Part shown: positions 56,156 through 64,000 of the stretch, in pieces
Numbering within the stretch: the stretch's first letter is position 1
Layout of the letters: each line of letters opens with the position of its first letter
Assembly (NCBI GenBank): GCA_028869255.1
Contig: CP110972.1
Coordinates: 2,299,001-2,363,000 of the forward strand
Length of the DNA stretch: 64,000 bases
Origin: Pseudomonas poae
GTDB taxonomy: Bacteria > Pseudomonadota > Gammaproteobacteria > Pseudomonadales > Pseudomonadaceae
Reading direction: 5' to 3'
Program-made: the position numbers and the translations under genes
Notes under the pieces: model-generated
What the model saw: the letters and a program-made list of their open reading frames with translations, nothing else
What the model was told of the DNA's origin: nothing
The model's database searches: none

Positions 56156-56764
56156 TCATATACCGTGTGCGGCCAATACTGCCAGATACATCAATACCAT
56201 ACCGCACGCGCCATAACTGATGCGTTGCCACAACGGCGAGGCGTTCTTGCGCAGCAGGTTGACCAACCCCGCGATCAGAAAGCACGACAGCACCGAAGCC
56301 AGCATGAAGCCTGCAAAAAACATCAGGGTTTGCCCATGACTGGGCGTGGTACCAACGATGCCGGACAAGGCACTGCCCAGCGCGCCCCAATACACAATGT
56401 TCTTGGGGTTGGCCAGGGAGATCGCCGCGCCGACCGCCAGCGCGTTTTGCTTGCCTGCCGGGGTGCTGTCCGCTTCGGGCAAGTGCCAGGCGTCAAGCAG
56501 GCTGCGCAGGCCCAGCCAGGCCAGGTACAGCGCGCACACCACCGTCAGCGGTACGCGCACCGCGTCATGTTGAATCAGCAGCGCGATACCGGTCAGGCCA
56601 ATCACCGCCCATACGGCGTCACCCACCAGCGAACCGAACTGCACCAGCAAGGCCGGGGTAAAACCGTGGAGCAAGCCACGCCGTAGCGTCTCCGCCAGCA
56701 CGGCGCCGGGGGAGAGGCAAAACACAAAGCCGAATACCAGCGCGTAGAAGAAGATCGTCAGCAT
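56156..56764 (-). CDS. LysE/RhtB-family amino-acid exporter
   Basis: 202 residues, about six membrane helices. Family marks: CLSPGAVLAETLRRGLLHGF in the first loop, SLVGDAVWAVIGLTGIALLI, and AAISLANPKNIVYWGALG in the middle. Exports amino acids or related compounds. The AraC-type gene upstream on the same strand (56839-57630) is its likely regulator. Confidence 0.88.
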   Translation of the reverse strand: MLTIFFYALVFGFVFCLSPGAVLAETLRRGLLHGFTPALLVQFGSLVGDAVWAVIGLTGIALLIQHDAVRVPLTVVCALYLAWLGLRSLLDAWHLPEADSTPAGKQNALAVGAAISLANPKNIVYWGALGSALSGIVGTTPSHGQTLMFFAGFMLASVLSCFLIAGLVNLLRKNASPLWQRISYGACGMVLMYLAVLAAHGI

Positions 56765-56838
56765 GCCCGCGTTCCTTTGAATGATGGCAGGCAGTCTGCA
56801 GGGGCATCAGCGGTGTGTCTTGAACCAGATTGCGCTGC

Positions 56839-57630
56839 TCAGCGTTTCAATACGCTTTGGTAGCGGCCCGGTGTGATGCCGTAGGCGGCGCGGAAATGTC
56901 GGTTGAGATGGCTTTGGTCGGCAAAGCCCAGGTCATGCGCAACTTCGGAGGCCGCCATGCCCTTGCGCAACATGCCCTTGGCGCGACGGGTGCGTAACTG
57001 CATGGCCCACTGGCGGGGGCTTAGCCCGGTTTCCTTCTGGAAGGTGCGCAGCAGGTGGAATTTGGACAACCCCAGCTCTTCGCCGAGGTGTTCCAGCGCC
57101 AGCGACTGGTGCAATTGCTCGGCCAGCAATTCCTGGGCGCGGCCGATCAGGCTTTTGCCGGTTGCCGCACTGCCGGGCAGGCGCACGCCACTCAGGTTGA
57201 CCACTTCGCCGAGCAACAGGACCAAGGCGTCTTCGCTCAATTCGCGGACCCGCGCATCGCTGCTTAACGCACCGCGCACCGTGTCCGCCAGGCGCCGGGC
57301 CAGATCCGGCTGGAAACACAGCGAACGGTCGAACTCCAGATGCGCCAGCCCCAGGTCGGCCGCCAACTGGTCCGCCGTCACGTAGAGGCTCACAAACTGC
57401 CAGGGCGCGCCGTCCGCCGCGCCGCCGCCCTGGATCTGGCCGGGGTTGTACAAGGTGATCGACCCCGGCCCGGCCTCGAACTCGCGGCGGTCCAGCCACA
57501 CCTTTTCCTCGCCCAGCAGGTTCACGCCAATCACGCATTCGTCATGGCTGTGGCGCGCAAAGGTCAGGCCGGTGCAGGTGGTGCTGCTGATTTCGTAGTT
57601 GCCCAGCCAGGCGTGTTGCATGGTACTCAT
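56839..57630 (-). CDS. AraC-family transcriptional regulator
   Basis: 263 residues. The N-terminal cupin-like sensor has ARHSHDECVIGVNLLG and PGSITLYNPGQIQGGG; the C-terminal double helix-turn-helix has LEHLGEELGLSKFHLLRTFQKETGLSPRQW and ASEVAHDLGFADQSHLNRHFRAAYGITPGRY. Upstream of and codirectional with the LysE-type exporter (74-base gap), a pairing common in Pseudomonas, so it probably activates that gene in response to an amino-acid-like ligand. Confidence 0.85.
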   Translation of the reverse strand: MSTMQHAWLGNYEISSTTCTGLTFARHSHDECVIGVNLLGEEKVWLDRREFEAGPGSITLYNPGQIQGGGAADGAPWQFVSLYVTADQLAADLGLAHLEFDRSLCFQPDLARRLADTVRGALSSDARVRELSEDALVLLLGEVVNLSGVRLPGSAATGKSLIGRAQELLAEQLHQSLALEHLGEELGLSKFHLLRTFQKETGLSPRQWAMQLRTRRAKGMLRKGMAASEVAHDLGFADQSHLNRHFRAAYGITPGRYQSVLKR

Positions 57631-57692
57631 CGAGTCGGCTCTTCGAGTAGGAGGTTGCTCAGCATACGTGGATAGCCCCGGTGACGGACAGC

Positions 57693-58163
57693 CTAGAGCG
57701 CCGCAATGCGCTCGAGCTGCGCCTTGAGTTCGGCTGGGCTCAGGCGAGCAAAAGGCAGGGCGAAAAACGCCCGGCAGCGCGTGGCAATCGTATCCAGCGT
57801 GGCGTCGAAGGCGGCTTGCACCTGTGCTTCATCACCCTGGACCTCCGACGGGTCTTCCAAGCCCCAATGCGCCTTCAGCGCCGGTCCGAAATACACCGGG
57901 CAGGCTTCCCCGGCAGCCTTGTCGCACACGGTAATCACCAGGTCCGGCGGGCTGCCTTCAAACGCCGCGTTGCCCTTGCTGTACAAGCCCTCGGTGCTGA
58001 TGCCCGCTGCCTGCAGTGTGCTGAGGCTGCGGGGCAGCACCTGGCCCTTGGGGAAACTGCCGGAGCTGGTCGCCGCGAACCCCGGCGGCGCCAGGTGATT
58101 GAACAGCGCTTCGGACAAGATGCTGCGGCAACTGTTGGCGGTGCACATAAACAGGACTTTCAT
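57693..58163 (-). CDS. arsC: Arsenate reductase, low-molecular-weight phosphatase type
   Basis: 156 residues from ATG 58163. The N-terminal P-loop CTANSCR (CX5R) follows MKVLFM; DLVITVCDKAAGEACPVYFGP carries the further Cys pair needed for the thioredoxin-type disulfide cascade. Reduces arsenate to arsenite for export. Two bases after the arsB stop. The long upstream in-frame extension lies inside arsB and is rejected. Confidence 0.9.
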   Translation of the reverse strand: MKVLFMCTANSCRSILSEALFNHLAPPGFAATSSGSFPKGQVLPRSLSTLQAAGISTEGLYSKGNAAFEGSPPDLVITVCDKAAGEACPVYFGPALKAHWGLEDPSEVQGDEAQVQAAFDATLDTIATRCRAFFALPFARLSPAELKAQLERIAAL

Positions 58164-58165
58164 CG

Positions 58166-59449
58166 TTAGATACTCAAGCGCAACGCGAGGGCGGCGAGGG
58201 TGATCAACAGCACCGGCAAGGTCAGCACGATCCCGACCTTGAAGTAGTAGCCCCAGGTGATGGTGATACCTTTGCGCGCCAGGATATGCAGCCACAGCAA
58301 GGTCGCCAGGCTGCCGATAGGGGTGATTTTCGGGCCCAGGTCGCTGCCGATCACATTCGCGTAGATCATCGCGTCCTTGACCACGCCCACGGCGTGGCTG
58401 GACTCGATGGACAGGGCGCCGATCAACACGGTGGGCAGGTTGTTCATCGCCGATGACAGCAAGGCCGTCAGCACCCCGGTGCCCATGGCCGCGCCCCATA
58501 CGCCGTAGTGGGCGAACGTGTCGAGCCAGGTCGCGAGGTAGGTGGTGAGGCCGGCGTTACGCAAGCCGTAGACCACCAGGTACATGCCCAGGGAAAAGAT
58601 CACGATCTGCCACGGCGCTTCCTTCAGCACCTTGCGCGTGGAGATCGTGTGGCCCTTGGCGGCGATGACCAGCAGCAACACGGCACACACTGCGGAAATC
58701 GCGCTGATCGGAATGCCCAGCGGTTCCAGGGCGAAGCAGCCGACCAGCAGGATGCCCAGCACCCACCAGCCGGCGCGGAAGGTGGCGCGGTCGTGGATCG
58801 CGCTGGCCGGGTCTGCTAGGTCGGCCGGGTCGTAGGCCTGCGGGATATCGCGGCGGAAAAACCACAGCAGTACCGCCAGCGTGGCCGCGACACTCACGAA
58901 ATTCACCGGCACCATCACTGCGGCGTATTCGTTGAAACCGATCTTGAAGTAATCCGCCGAGACGATATTCACCAGGTTCGACACCACCAGCGGCAGGCTT
59001 GCCGTGTCGGCGATAAACCCCGCGCCCATCACAAATGCCAGGGTCGCCGCCGGGGAAAAACGCAGGGCCAGCAGCATCGACATGACGATGGGCGTCAGGA
59101 TCAGTGCCGCGCCGTCATTGGCGAAAAACGCCGAGACCAGCGCGCCGAGCAGCACCATGTACGCAAACAAACGTCGGCCGCGGCCACGTCCCCAGCGCGC
59201 CACATGCAGCGCGGTCCAGGCGAAAAAACCGGCCTCGTCCAGCAACAGGCTGATGATGATCAACGCGACAAAAGTGCCGGTGGCATTCCAGATGATGTGC
59301 CACACCACCGGGATATCGGCCAGGCTGATCACGCCGCAGGCCAGGGCCAGGATCGCGCCCATGGTTGCGCTCCAGCCCACCCCCAGGCCCTTGGGTTGCC
59401 AGATGACCAGCACGATGGTGAAGATAAAAATCGCAATTGCGACAAGCAT
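58166..59449 (-). CDS. arsB: Arsenite efflux permease ArsB
   Basis: 427 residues from ATG 59449. About 12 membrane helices; conserved ArsB patterns [39 protein letters not shown] and [19 protein letters not shown] plus [23 protein letters not shown]. Expels arsenite and antimonite, proton-driven. Between arsR and arsC in one operon. Confidence 0.94.
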   Translation of the reverse strand: MLVAIAIFIFTIVLVIWQPKGLGVGWSATMGAILALACGVISLADIPVVWHIIWNATGTFVALIIISLLLDEAGFFAWTALHVARWGRGRGRRLFAYMVLLGALVSAFFANDGAALILTPIVMSMLLALRFSPAATLAFVMGAGFIADTASLPLVVSNLVNIVSADYFKIGFNEYAAVMVPVNFVSVAATLAVLLWFFRRDIPQAYDPADLADPASAIHDRATFRAGWWVLGILLVGCFALEPLGIPISAISAVCAVLLLVIAAKGHTISTRKVLKEAPWQIVIFSLGMYLVVYGLRNAGLTTYLATWLDTFAHYGVWGAAMGTGVLTALLSSAMNNLPTVLIGALSIESSHAVGVVKDAMIYANVIGSDLGPKITPIGSLATLLWLHILARKGITITWGYYFKVGIVLTLPVLLITLAALALRLSI

Positions 59450-59468
59450 GAGTAAACGCTCCGATGGC

Positions 59469-59825
59469 TCAGCAGCAGGTGCTGGCCCGTTGTGGTCTGT
59501 TGCCCATTGCACCCAGACGCTGCGCGTCGCTGTGCAACCATGGCTGGTTGGCTTGCAGGGTGGTATCCAGCACGTCATTCACCCACTGGGGCAGTGCCGG
59601 GTTGATGCGGTAGTAGATCCATTGCCCTTGACGACGATCCAAAAGCAGCCCGCCACTGCGCAGTTGCGCCAGGTGGCGGGAGATTTTCGGCTGGCTGTCA
59701 TCCAAGGCATGGATCAGTTCGCACACGCAAAGTTCGCCTTCACGCAGGATCAGTAACGTCAAACGAGCCCGGGTGGCATCGGCCAGGCATTTGAACAGGG
59801 TGGGCGGGGAGAAGAGGTCCGACAT
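59469..59825 (-). CDS. arsR: Arsenical-resistance repressor ArsR
   Basis: 118 residues from ATG 59825. Winged helix ([32 protein letters not shown], then [18 protein letters not shown]) with the As(III)-binding ELCVCEL motif; a C-terminal CC pair may add ligands. Represses arsRBC from the palindrome just upstream. First gene of the operon. Confidence 0.94.
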   Translation of the reverse strand: MSDLFSPPTLFKCLADATRARLTLLILREGELCVCELIHALDDSQPKISRHLAQLRSGGLLLDRRQGQWIYYRINPALPQWVNDVLDTTLQANQPWLHSDAQRLGAMGNRPQRASTCC

Positions 59826-59840
59826 GATCGAGGTCTGCGT

Positions 59841-59876
59841 ATATATGGAAATTCGAATATACGAATTTCCATATAT
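59841..59876. promoter_or_regulatory. ArsR operator palindrome
   Basis: Perfect 15-bp arms ATATATGGAAATTCG / CGAATTTCCATATAT with a 6-bp spacer, starting 16 bases upstream of the arsR ATG. It overlaps the -10 and spacer of the minus-strand promoter, so a bound repressor would block polymerase. Confidence 0.8.
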
Positions 59877-59885
59877 GTAGGTCAA
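59856..59885 (-). promoter_or_regulatory. arsRBC promoter
   Basis: Minus strand -35 TTGACC (59885-59880), 18-bp spacer, -10 TATATT (59861-59856). The -10 is the centre of the operator palindrome. Confidence 0.6.
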
Positions 59886-60004
59886 ATCCTGAATTCGACT
59901 GACGTGGATCAAATACCCGCAAATCAGCCACAAGTGTCTGAAATTAAAATGAAACACGAATGTCCTAAAGTGCCTCCCCATTGCTGATGAAGGAAGACCC
60001 CCGC

Positions 60005-60220
60005 GTGACCCGTGCCACTCGCAACCTGCGCAAGACCTTGGATTCCGTCGCGGAAAATAACGAAACCGCGGCGTTCGACCTGATGCGCGCCGTCGAAAAA
60101 CTTGGCGATGAGGTGCTGCGTCAGCGCTTGCTCAATACCATCCACCGGCTCAACCAGGACGCCCACGAACTGCGCGAAGCACGCGATTCGGTGGAGCAGG
60201 TGTCGGTACGCCTGGCCTGA
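60005..60220 (+). CDS. Small helical hypothetical protein (71 aa)
   Basis: GTG 60005 is preferred, with GAAGGAAG about 9 bases upstream; ATG 59987 is an alternative that would overlap the ribosome site. The product is a charged, wholly helical protein (TLDSVAENNETAAFDLMRAVEKLGDEVLRQRLLNTIHRLNQ) with coiled-coil character. Divergent from arsR. No family recognised. Confidence 0.5.
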   Translation: MTRATRNLRKTLDSVAENNETAAFDLMRAVEKLGDEVLRQRLLNTIHRLNQDAHELREARDSVEQVSVRLA

Positions 60221-60291
60221 GCAAGATCGTTCAAGACAACTCCCTGGTTTCGCTGGCATGCTTGTCGACTGTCTGTCGATGAGCCGTCTCA

Positions 60292-60987
60292 ATGCCTACC
60301 GCCTTACCTCATTACGCCTTCGCTCGCGGCGCGATCGCCGTTATCCCCCTGTCCCTGGCCTGTGCGCCCTGGGGCCTGCTGGCCGGTTCGATGGCCATTG
60401 ATGCGCAATTCACCCCGTTGCAGGCCCAGGGGTTGTCGGCCATCGTCTTCGCCGGAGCAGCTCAACTGGTCGCCATTGGCATGGTCAAAAGCGGCGCCAG
60501 CTTGATTTCTATCGTGCTGACCACGTTGCTGCTGACCTCGCAGCATTTGCTGTACGGCATGCACTTGCGCCCGATTCTTTCCCCGCTCAAACCCCGCTGG
60601 CGCATGAGCCTGGGGTTTCTGCTGACCGACGAGTTCTTTGCGCTGGTCAGCCACTACGACCGCGAAACCTTTAACCGCTGGTATGCCCTGGGTGTCGGGC
60701 TGACGTTTTATATCGCCTGGAACCTGTTTACGCTGGCCGGCATCGTGCTCGGCAAAAGCATTCCCGGTCTTGATCAACTGGGCCTGGAATTCTCGATTGC
60801 CGCGACCTTTATCGCGCTGATCACCCCGGTCGTGCGCGATGTGCCGACCGTGGTCTGCGTGGCCGTGTCGCTGCTTTTTTCGGTGTGGTTGAGCTTTTTG
60901 CAGTGGGAATCGGCGGTGGTGGTGTCCGGCGTGCTGGGCATGAGCGCAGGGTTTGTGTGCAAGCGACTGGGAGTCGGGCAGCGATGA
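60292..60987 (+). CDS. azlC: AzlC-family branched-chain amino-acid exporter subunit
   Basis: 231 residues, about seven membrane helices. AzlC pattern: AVIPLSLACAPWGLLAGSMA, GLSAIVFAGAAQLVAIGMV, LTSQHLLYGMHLRPIL and FLLTDEFFALVSH. With AzlD it exports branched-chain amino acids. Overlaps azlD by 4 bases (ATGA). Confidence 0.9.
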   Translation: MPTALPHYAFARGAIAVIPLSLACAPWGLLAGSMAIDAQFTPLQAQGLSAIVFAGAAQLVAIGMVKSGASLISIVLTTLLLTSQHLLYGMHLRPILSPLKPRWRMSLGFLLTDEFFALVSHYDRETFNRWYALGVGLTFYIAWNLFTLAGIVLGKSIPGLDQLGLEFSIAATFIALITPVVRDVPTVVCVAVSLLFSVWLSFLQWESAVVVSGVLGMSAGFVCKRLGVGQR

Positions 60988-61295
60988 TTTACCTGATGAT
61001 TGTGGCCATGGGCCTGGTGGTGTTTCTCAACCGTTACCTGTTTATCGAGCCGCGTTTGCCGGTGCGCCTTAACCGTGGAGCCCGGGAGTTCCTTGGGTTT
61101 GCAGTGCCGGGCATGCTCACGGCGATTTGCGGGCCGATCATCTTCCTTGCTGAGCATAAGCTCAACCTGAGCCCGGCCAACCCTTATCTGCTGGCTGGCA
61201 TTTGTGCGGTGGGGTTGATGTTCTGGACGCGCAATGTGTTGATCACCGTGCTGCTGAGCATGGGGTTGTTCTATCTGTTTCGCTGGTGGTTCTGA
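60984..61295 (+). CDS. azlD: AzlD-family transporter subunit
   Basis: 103 residues from ATG 60984. Membrane helices MIYLMIVAMGLVVFLNRYLF, FLGFAVPGMLTAICGPIIF, YLLAGICAVGLMFW and VLITVLLSMGLFYLF; the RGAREFLGFAVPG element is typical of AzlD. Small partner of AzlC. Confidence 0.88.
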   Translation: MIYLMIVAMGLVVFLNRYLFIEPRLPVRLNRGAREFLGFAVPGMLTAICGPIIFLAEHKLNLSPANPYLLAGICAVGLMFWTRNVLITVLLSMGLFYLFRWWF

Positions 61296-61501
61296 GCTGC
61301 GCACAGGCGAAAAAAGCCCGCGGGAGAGCGGGCAGAAGGGAGACTTCTTAAAAATGAGCCTGTCGACTATAGGCGGCGCGGTCGCCCGGCACAGTGAAAC
61401 TAAATTTATACGGCACCCGATGGCACGGGGTATCACCGGTTATCCAGGTTAAAGCGCACCTGCTAATGGTAAAGTCGCGTTTTTTCCAAGGAGGCGATGG
61501 C

Positions 61502-61864
61502 ATGCGGAAGGTCGTAATGGGCGCAATGGTACTGGCGGCGCTGGCTGCACTGGCCGGTTGCGCAGGTTCGAAGATGAAAGAGGCGCGTGCAGGCACTCCC
61601 TACAAGACCATGGCGTCGGACAAGGCCACCCTGGTGGTTGCCGAATGCATTCAGTTCGGCTGGCAGGACGAAAGTGTATTTGGCGTGGACGCCGGCGGCT
61701 TCAAGGAGCCGACCGGTGCCGGCGGTTTTACCGTCTACACCACCGGTGGCGATTACTTTGTCGATGTGCTGAGCGTGGGCGCAGGTTCCACCGTCAACTA
61801 CTACGCAGGCGAAGACAACATGCCTGCCAAACGGCGTCTGGCCGCACTCGCGACCTGCCTGTAA
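61502..61864 (+). CDS. Putative lipoprotein (120 aa)
   Basis: ATG 61502 with AAGGAGG 6 bases upstream. Lipoprotein signal with lipobox LAGC. The mature part contains KATLVVAECIQFGWQDESV and TVYTTGGDYFVDVLS and two Cys (AECIQ, ATCL) that may form a disulfide. A similar small-lipoprotein pattern recurs in Pseudomonas, but I assign no function. Confidence 0.7.
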   Translation: MRKVVMGAMVLAALAALAGCAGSKMKEARAGTPYKTMASDKATLVVAECIQFGWQDESVFGVDAGGFKEPTGAGGFTVYTTGGDYFVDVLSVGAGSTVNYYAGEDNMPAKRRLAALATCL

Positions 61865-62007
61865 TCCGTTGCCTTAGTGCTTTTAGGAAATGCCTGGCGG
61901 GACACTCGCCGGGCATTCGCTTATGATTCACCCGCTTGCCCGACATGATGGCTCTTTACCAGTACACGGACGTCGAGGCCTAACCGTCGGGCGAGCACCT
62001 TTTTTGC

Positions 62008-62712
62008 TTATCGCGGCATGAATCCCAAATGCCAGCGCCGGGGAATCTTCAGTGACACCAGCCCCAGCAGCCCCGCCAACACGCCGCTGACCAGCAACGC
62101 CTTCAGGCCCATCTGCTGCTCCAGCAGCGCGCCAATCACCGCGCCCACAAACATCCCCGCCCACGGAATCAGCTGCACCCGCCAGCCGTTGCGGCGTTCC
62201 CCCAGCATCCAGCGCCCCAGCCCGCGACCAAAGCGCGAGAGCGCCCCGGTGACATAGGTGAGGCCTACCGGCAACCCGTTGACCTCTTCCACGGCCGCAT
62301 TGAGCATGCCCATCGCAATGATCGCCGCCAGCAGCGCGGGCAAGGCGTTGGCAAACGGCAGGAACGCCCCGCTGCAGAGCAATGCCGCAATGCACAGCAG
62401 CAGAGGCAGGGCATGGCGCCGGCTGAGGCGGCTGACGATCACCCCAAGTGCGTTGCCCACCACGAAGGTGGCTACCAGCAACAGCAGGCGCCCGGTCAAC
62501 CCGAGATCACCAGCACTGATGGCCACTGCCAGGCGCGTGGTGTTGCCGCTCATAAACGACACAAAGTCACCGCTGGCCATAAAACCAATGGCATCAGTCA
62601 TGCCTGCCAGCACTGACAGGCTGGCCACCAGCATCATCCCGACGCGGCCACGCCAGCGCTGTCGATGGGCGAGTGCGGGGTTGGCGTAAGGCTTGCGGGG
62701 CGTGGGCAGCAT
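62008..62712 (-). CDS. YoaK/DUF1275-family membrane protein
   Basis: 234 residues with about six membrane helices. Hallmarks SVLAGMTDAIGFMASGDFVSFMSGNTTRLAV and MGMLNAAVEEVNGLPVGLTYVTGALSRFGRGL are the conserved repeats of this family. Function of the family is unknown; likely a transporter. Confidence 0.85.
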   Translation of the reverse strand: MLPTPRKPYANPALAHRQRWRGRVGMMLVASLSVLAGMTDAIGFMASGDFVSFMSGNTTRLAVAISAGDLGLTGRLLLLVATFVVGNALGVIVSRLSRRHALPLLLCIAALLCSGAFLPFANALPALLAAIIAMGMLNAAVEEVNGLPVGLTYVTGALSRFGRGLGRWMLGERRNGWRVQLIPWAGMFVGAVIGALLEQQMGLKALLVSGVLAGLLGLVSLKIPRRWHLGFMPR

Positions 62713-62781
62713 GGGGCCGGGTTCCTCGGTGAGATTATCCGGCCACTACCGTAGGACGCTTTGCGAGTGCGCGCAATGGCC

Positions 62782-64000
62782 TCACACACACTCCAGGTGC
62801 CAACCTTCAGGCTGCCAGCTCAGGCGATGGGTCGGCTGGATCGCTTGCACAAACGCCGCGTCATGGGACACCACCAGCATCGCCCCGGTAAACCCTTGCA
62901 GCGCCTGTTCAAAGGCCAGCACTGATTCCAGGTCCAGGTGGTTGGTGGGTTCGTCGAGCAATAGCAGTTGCGCGGGTGTTTCCCGCCACAGCGCAATCGC
63001 CATCGCGGCTTTTAAACGCTCACCGCCGCTGAGCTGCCCGGCCGGTTGGGTCACTCGCAATGCGTCCAGTTGCAGCAAGGCCAGGCGCGTGCGCAGTTCG
63101 GCTTCCTCCAAAGGGCTGTCGAGTTGCTCGACCAGCGAGCGGTGACCCTCCAGCAGCGCCAGATGCTGGTCGATATACGCGCTGGGCACCGGCACCGAAC
63201 ACTCGCCACTCACCGGCTGCCAATGCCCTGCAAGCACCTTGAGCAAAGTGGATTTGCCGCAACCGTTCGGCCCCTGCACGGCAACGCGTACCGGGCCCGT
63301 GAGGTGCAGCGTGAGTGCCGGGTGCTCCAGCCAGGGTAATTGCGCATCCACCAACGCCACGACGTGTCGACCATTGGGCACCGTAGAATCGGGTAAGGCC
63401 AGCAGGGTCGGGGTCTCGTCCGCCACGCGCGCGTAAGCCTGGCGCACCTGATCATCCAGTTCATGTTTGTGTGCGTGATGAGCGCTGCGCACGCTGCTGA
63501 CGATTTCGCTGGCCGCGCCTTTCCAGCGAGCCTTGGTGAACCGGTCGACATTCGCGGTCTCGGCGTGTTTACGCGAACGGGCCGCGTTGCGTTGCAGGCT
63601 GTCGTGATCTTTTTGCAGGCGCCGGCGTTCGCGGCTGCGCTCCACACGCGCATGCTCCAGCGCGGCGACGGCAGCGTGTTGTTCGGCCTCGCGTTGAAGG
63701 CGATAGGCCGCATAGTTGCCGCCATACACCCGGGGGCCCAGGGGGGACAGCTCGATGATGCGCGCCAGGCTATTCAGCAATTGCCGATCATGGCTGACCA
63801 CCACCAGGCCGCCGCGCCATGCCTTCAGCATGCGCAGCAGCCACGCACGGCCAGCGCTGTCGAGGTGGTTGGTCGGCTCGTCGAGCACCAGCAATTGCGG
63901 TGCGGCCAGCAATGCGCCGATCACCGCCAGCCGCGCCCGTTGGCCGCCGCTGAGTGGGTCGGCCGGCGCCTGCACAGCAAGCTGCGCAAGGCCCGCGTCA
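62782..64000 (-). CDS. ABC-F type ATPase (N-terminus outside window)
   Basis: The frame is open to the right edge; only the C-terminal ~406 residues are seen. First ABC domain from its signature (LSGGQRARLA) and Walker B (LLVLDEPTNHLD); then a charged linker (ERSRERRRLQKDHDSLQRNAARSRKH) and a complete second ABC domain with Walker A GPNGCGKST, LSGGERLKAAMAI and LLLLDEPTNHLDLES. No membrane segments, so a soluble ABC-F protein, a class acting on ribosomes, some giving antibiotic resistance. Subtype cannot be fixed without the first domain. Confidence 0.9.
   Translation of the reverse strand, partial: DAGLAQLAVQAPADPLSGGQRARLAVIGALLAAPQLLVLDEPTNHLDSAGRAWLLRMLKAWRGGLVVVSHDRQLLNSLARIIELSPLGPRVYGGNYAAYRLQREAEQHAAVAALEHARVERSRERRRLQKDHDSLQRNAARSRKHAETANVDRFTKARWKGAASEIVSSVRSAHHAHKHELDDQVRQAYARVADETPTLLALPDSTVPNGRHVVALVDAQLPWLEHPALTLHLTGPVRVAVQGPNGCGKSTLLKVLAGHWQPVSGECSVPVPSAYIDQHLALLEGHRSLVEQLDSPLEEAELRTRLALLQLDALRVTQPAGQLSGGERLKAAMAIALWRETPAQLLLLDEPTNHLDLESVLAFEQALQGFTGAMLVVSHDAAFVQAIQPTHRLSWQPEGWHLECV

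Noticed and set aside
57693..58499. A 268-residue ArsC with N-terminal extension
   Set aside because: The extension lies antisense-free but inside arsB in another frame and has no family similarity; ATG 58163 begins exactly at MKVLFMCTANSC.
61308..61333. Hairpin GCCCGC/GCGGGC after azlD as a terminator
   Set aside because: The stem is short and the A-run precedes it, so it could only terminate leftward transcripts, and no leftward gene ends there.

Overview
The window reads as chromosome of a plant-associated Pseudomonas of the P. fluorescens complex. This rests on GC-rich coding with typical Pseudomonas gene content, an Hxc-type type II secretion system (T2SS), a secreted pectate lyase and a pectin lyase, and an aldoxime/nitrile operon whose catalytic residue numbering matches the enzymes described for P. 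chlororaphis B23. No prophage, insertion sequence, CRISPR array or rRNA was seen.

Layout: 1-3.7 kb has the end of a FecR-type regulator, a lipoprotein, an isochorismatase-like hydrolase and small hypotheticals. 3.7-9.6 kb (minus strand) is an RND efflux operon (outer-membrane channel, adaptor, pump). 9.9-25.0 kb is a two-partner secretion / contact-dependent inhibition locus: transporter TpsB, a giant haemagglutinin-repeat exoprotein with an AT-richer C-terminal toxin, its immunity gene, then silent toxin and immunity cassettes (two displaced toxin tips and three further immunity genes). 25.1-37.1 kb has a pectin lyase and the aldoxime-to-acyl-CoA operon: aldoxime dehydratase, outer-membrane channel, amidase, Fe-type nitrile hydratase alpha and beta, P47K activator, a short chemoreceptor-like fragment, acyl-CoA synthetase and a TetR regulator, with a divergent AraC regulator. 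37.1-48.6 kb is the Hxc-type T2SS in the same gene order as P. aeruginosa hxcW-U-P-V-T-X-Y-Z-Q-R-S, followed by a pectate lyase, a likely substrate. 49-64 kb is housekeeping and accessory: CsbD-like protein, tRNA-Leu(TAA), DinB-like protein, Mg2+ P-type ATPase, LysE exporter with an AraC regulator, arsRBC with a strong palindromic operator, azlCD, a lipoprotein, a YoaK/DUF1275 protein and a partial ABC-F ATPase.

A recurrent feature is single-base indels, mostly in short A/T runs, that break otherwise well-preserved genes: RND adaptor, tpsB (twice), tpsA, immunity 1, toxin 3, immunity 4, P47K, gspD (which as read fuses with gspE) and probably the pectin lyase signal peptide. Restoring one base gives proteins of family length in nearly every case. 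This looks more like sequencing or assembly error than gene decay, so these loci are described as probably intact genes that are frameshifted as read.

How the genes fit together: pectinases exported by the T2SS, together with aldoxime/nitrile catabolism, fit life on plant tissue. The two-partner secretion locus and its cassette array would serve competition with kin and neighbouring bacteria.
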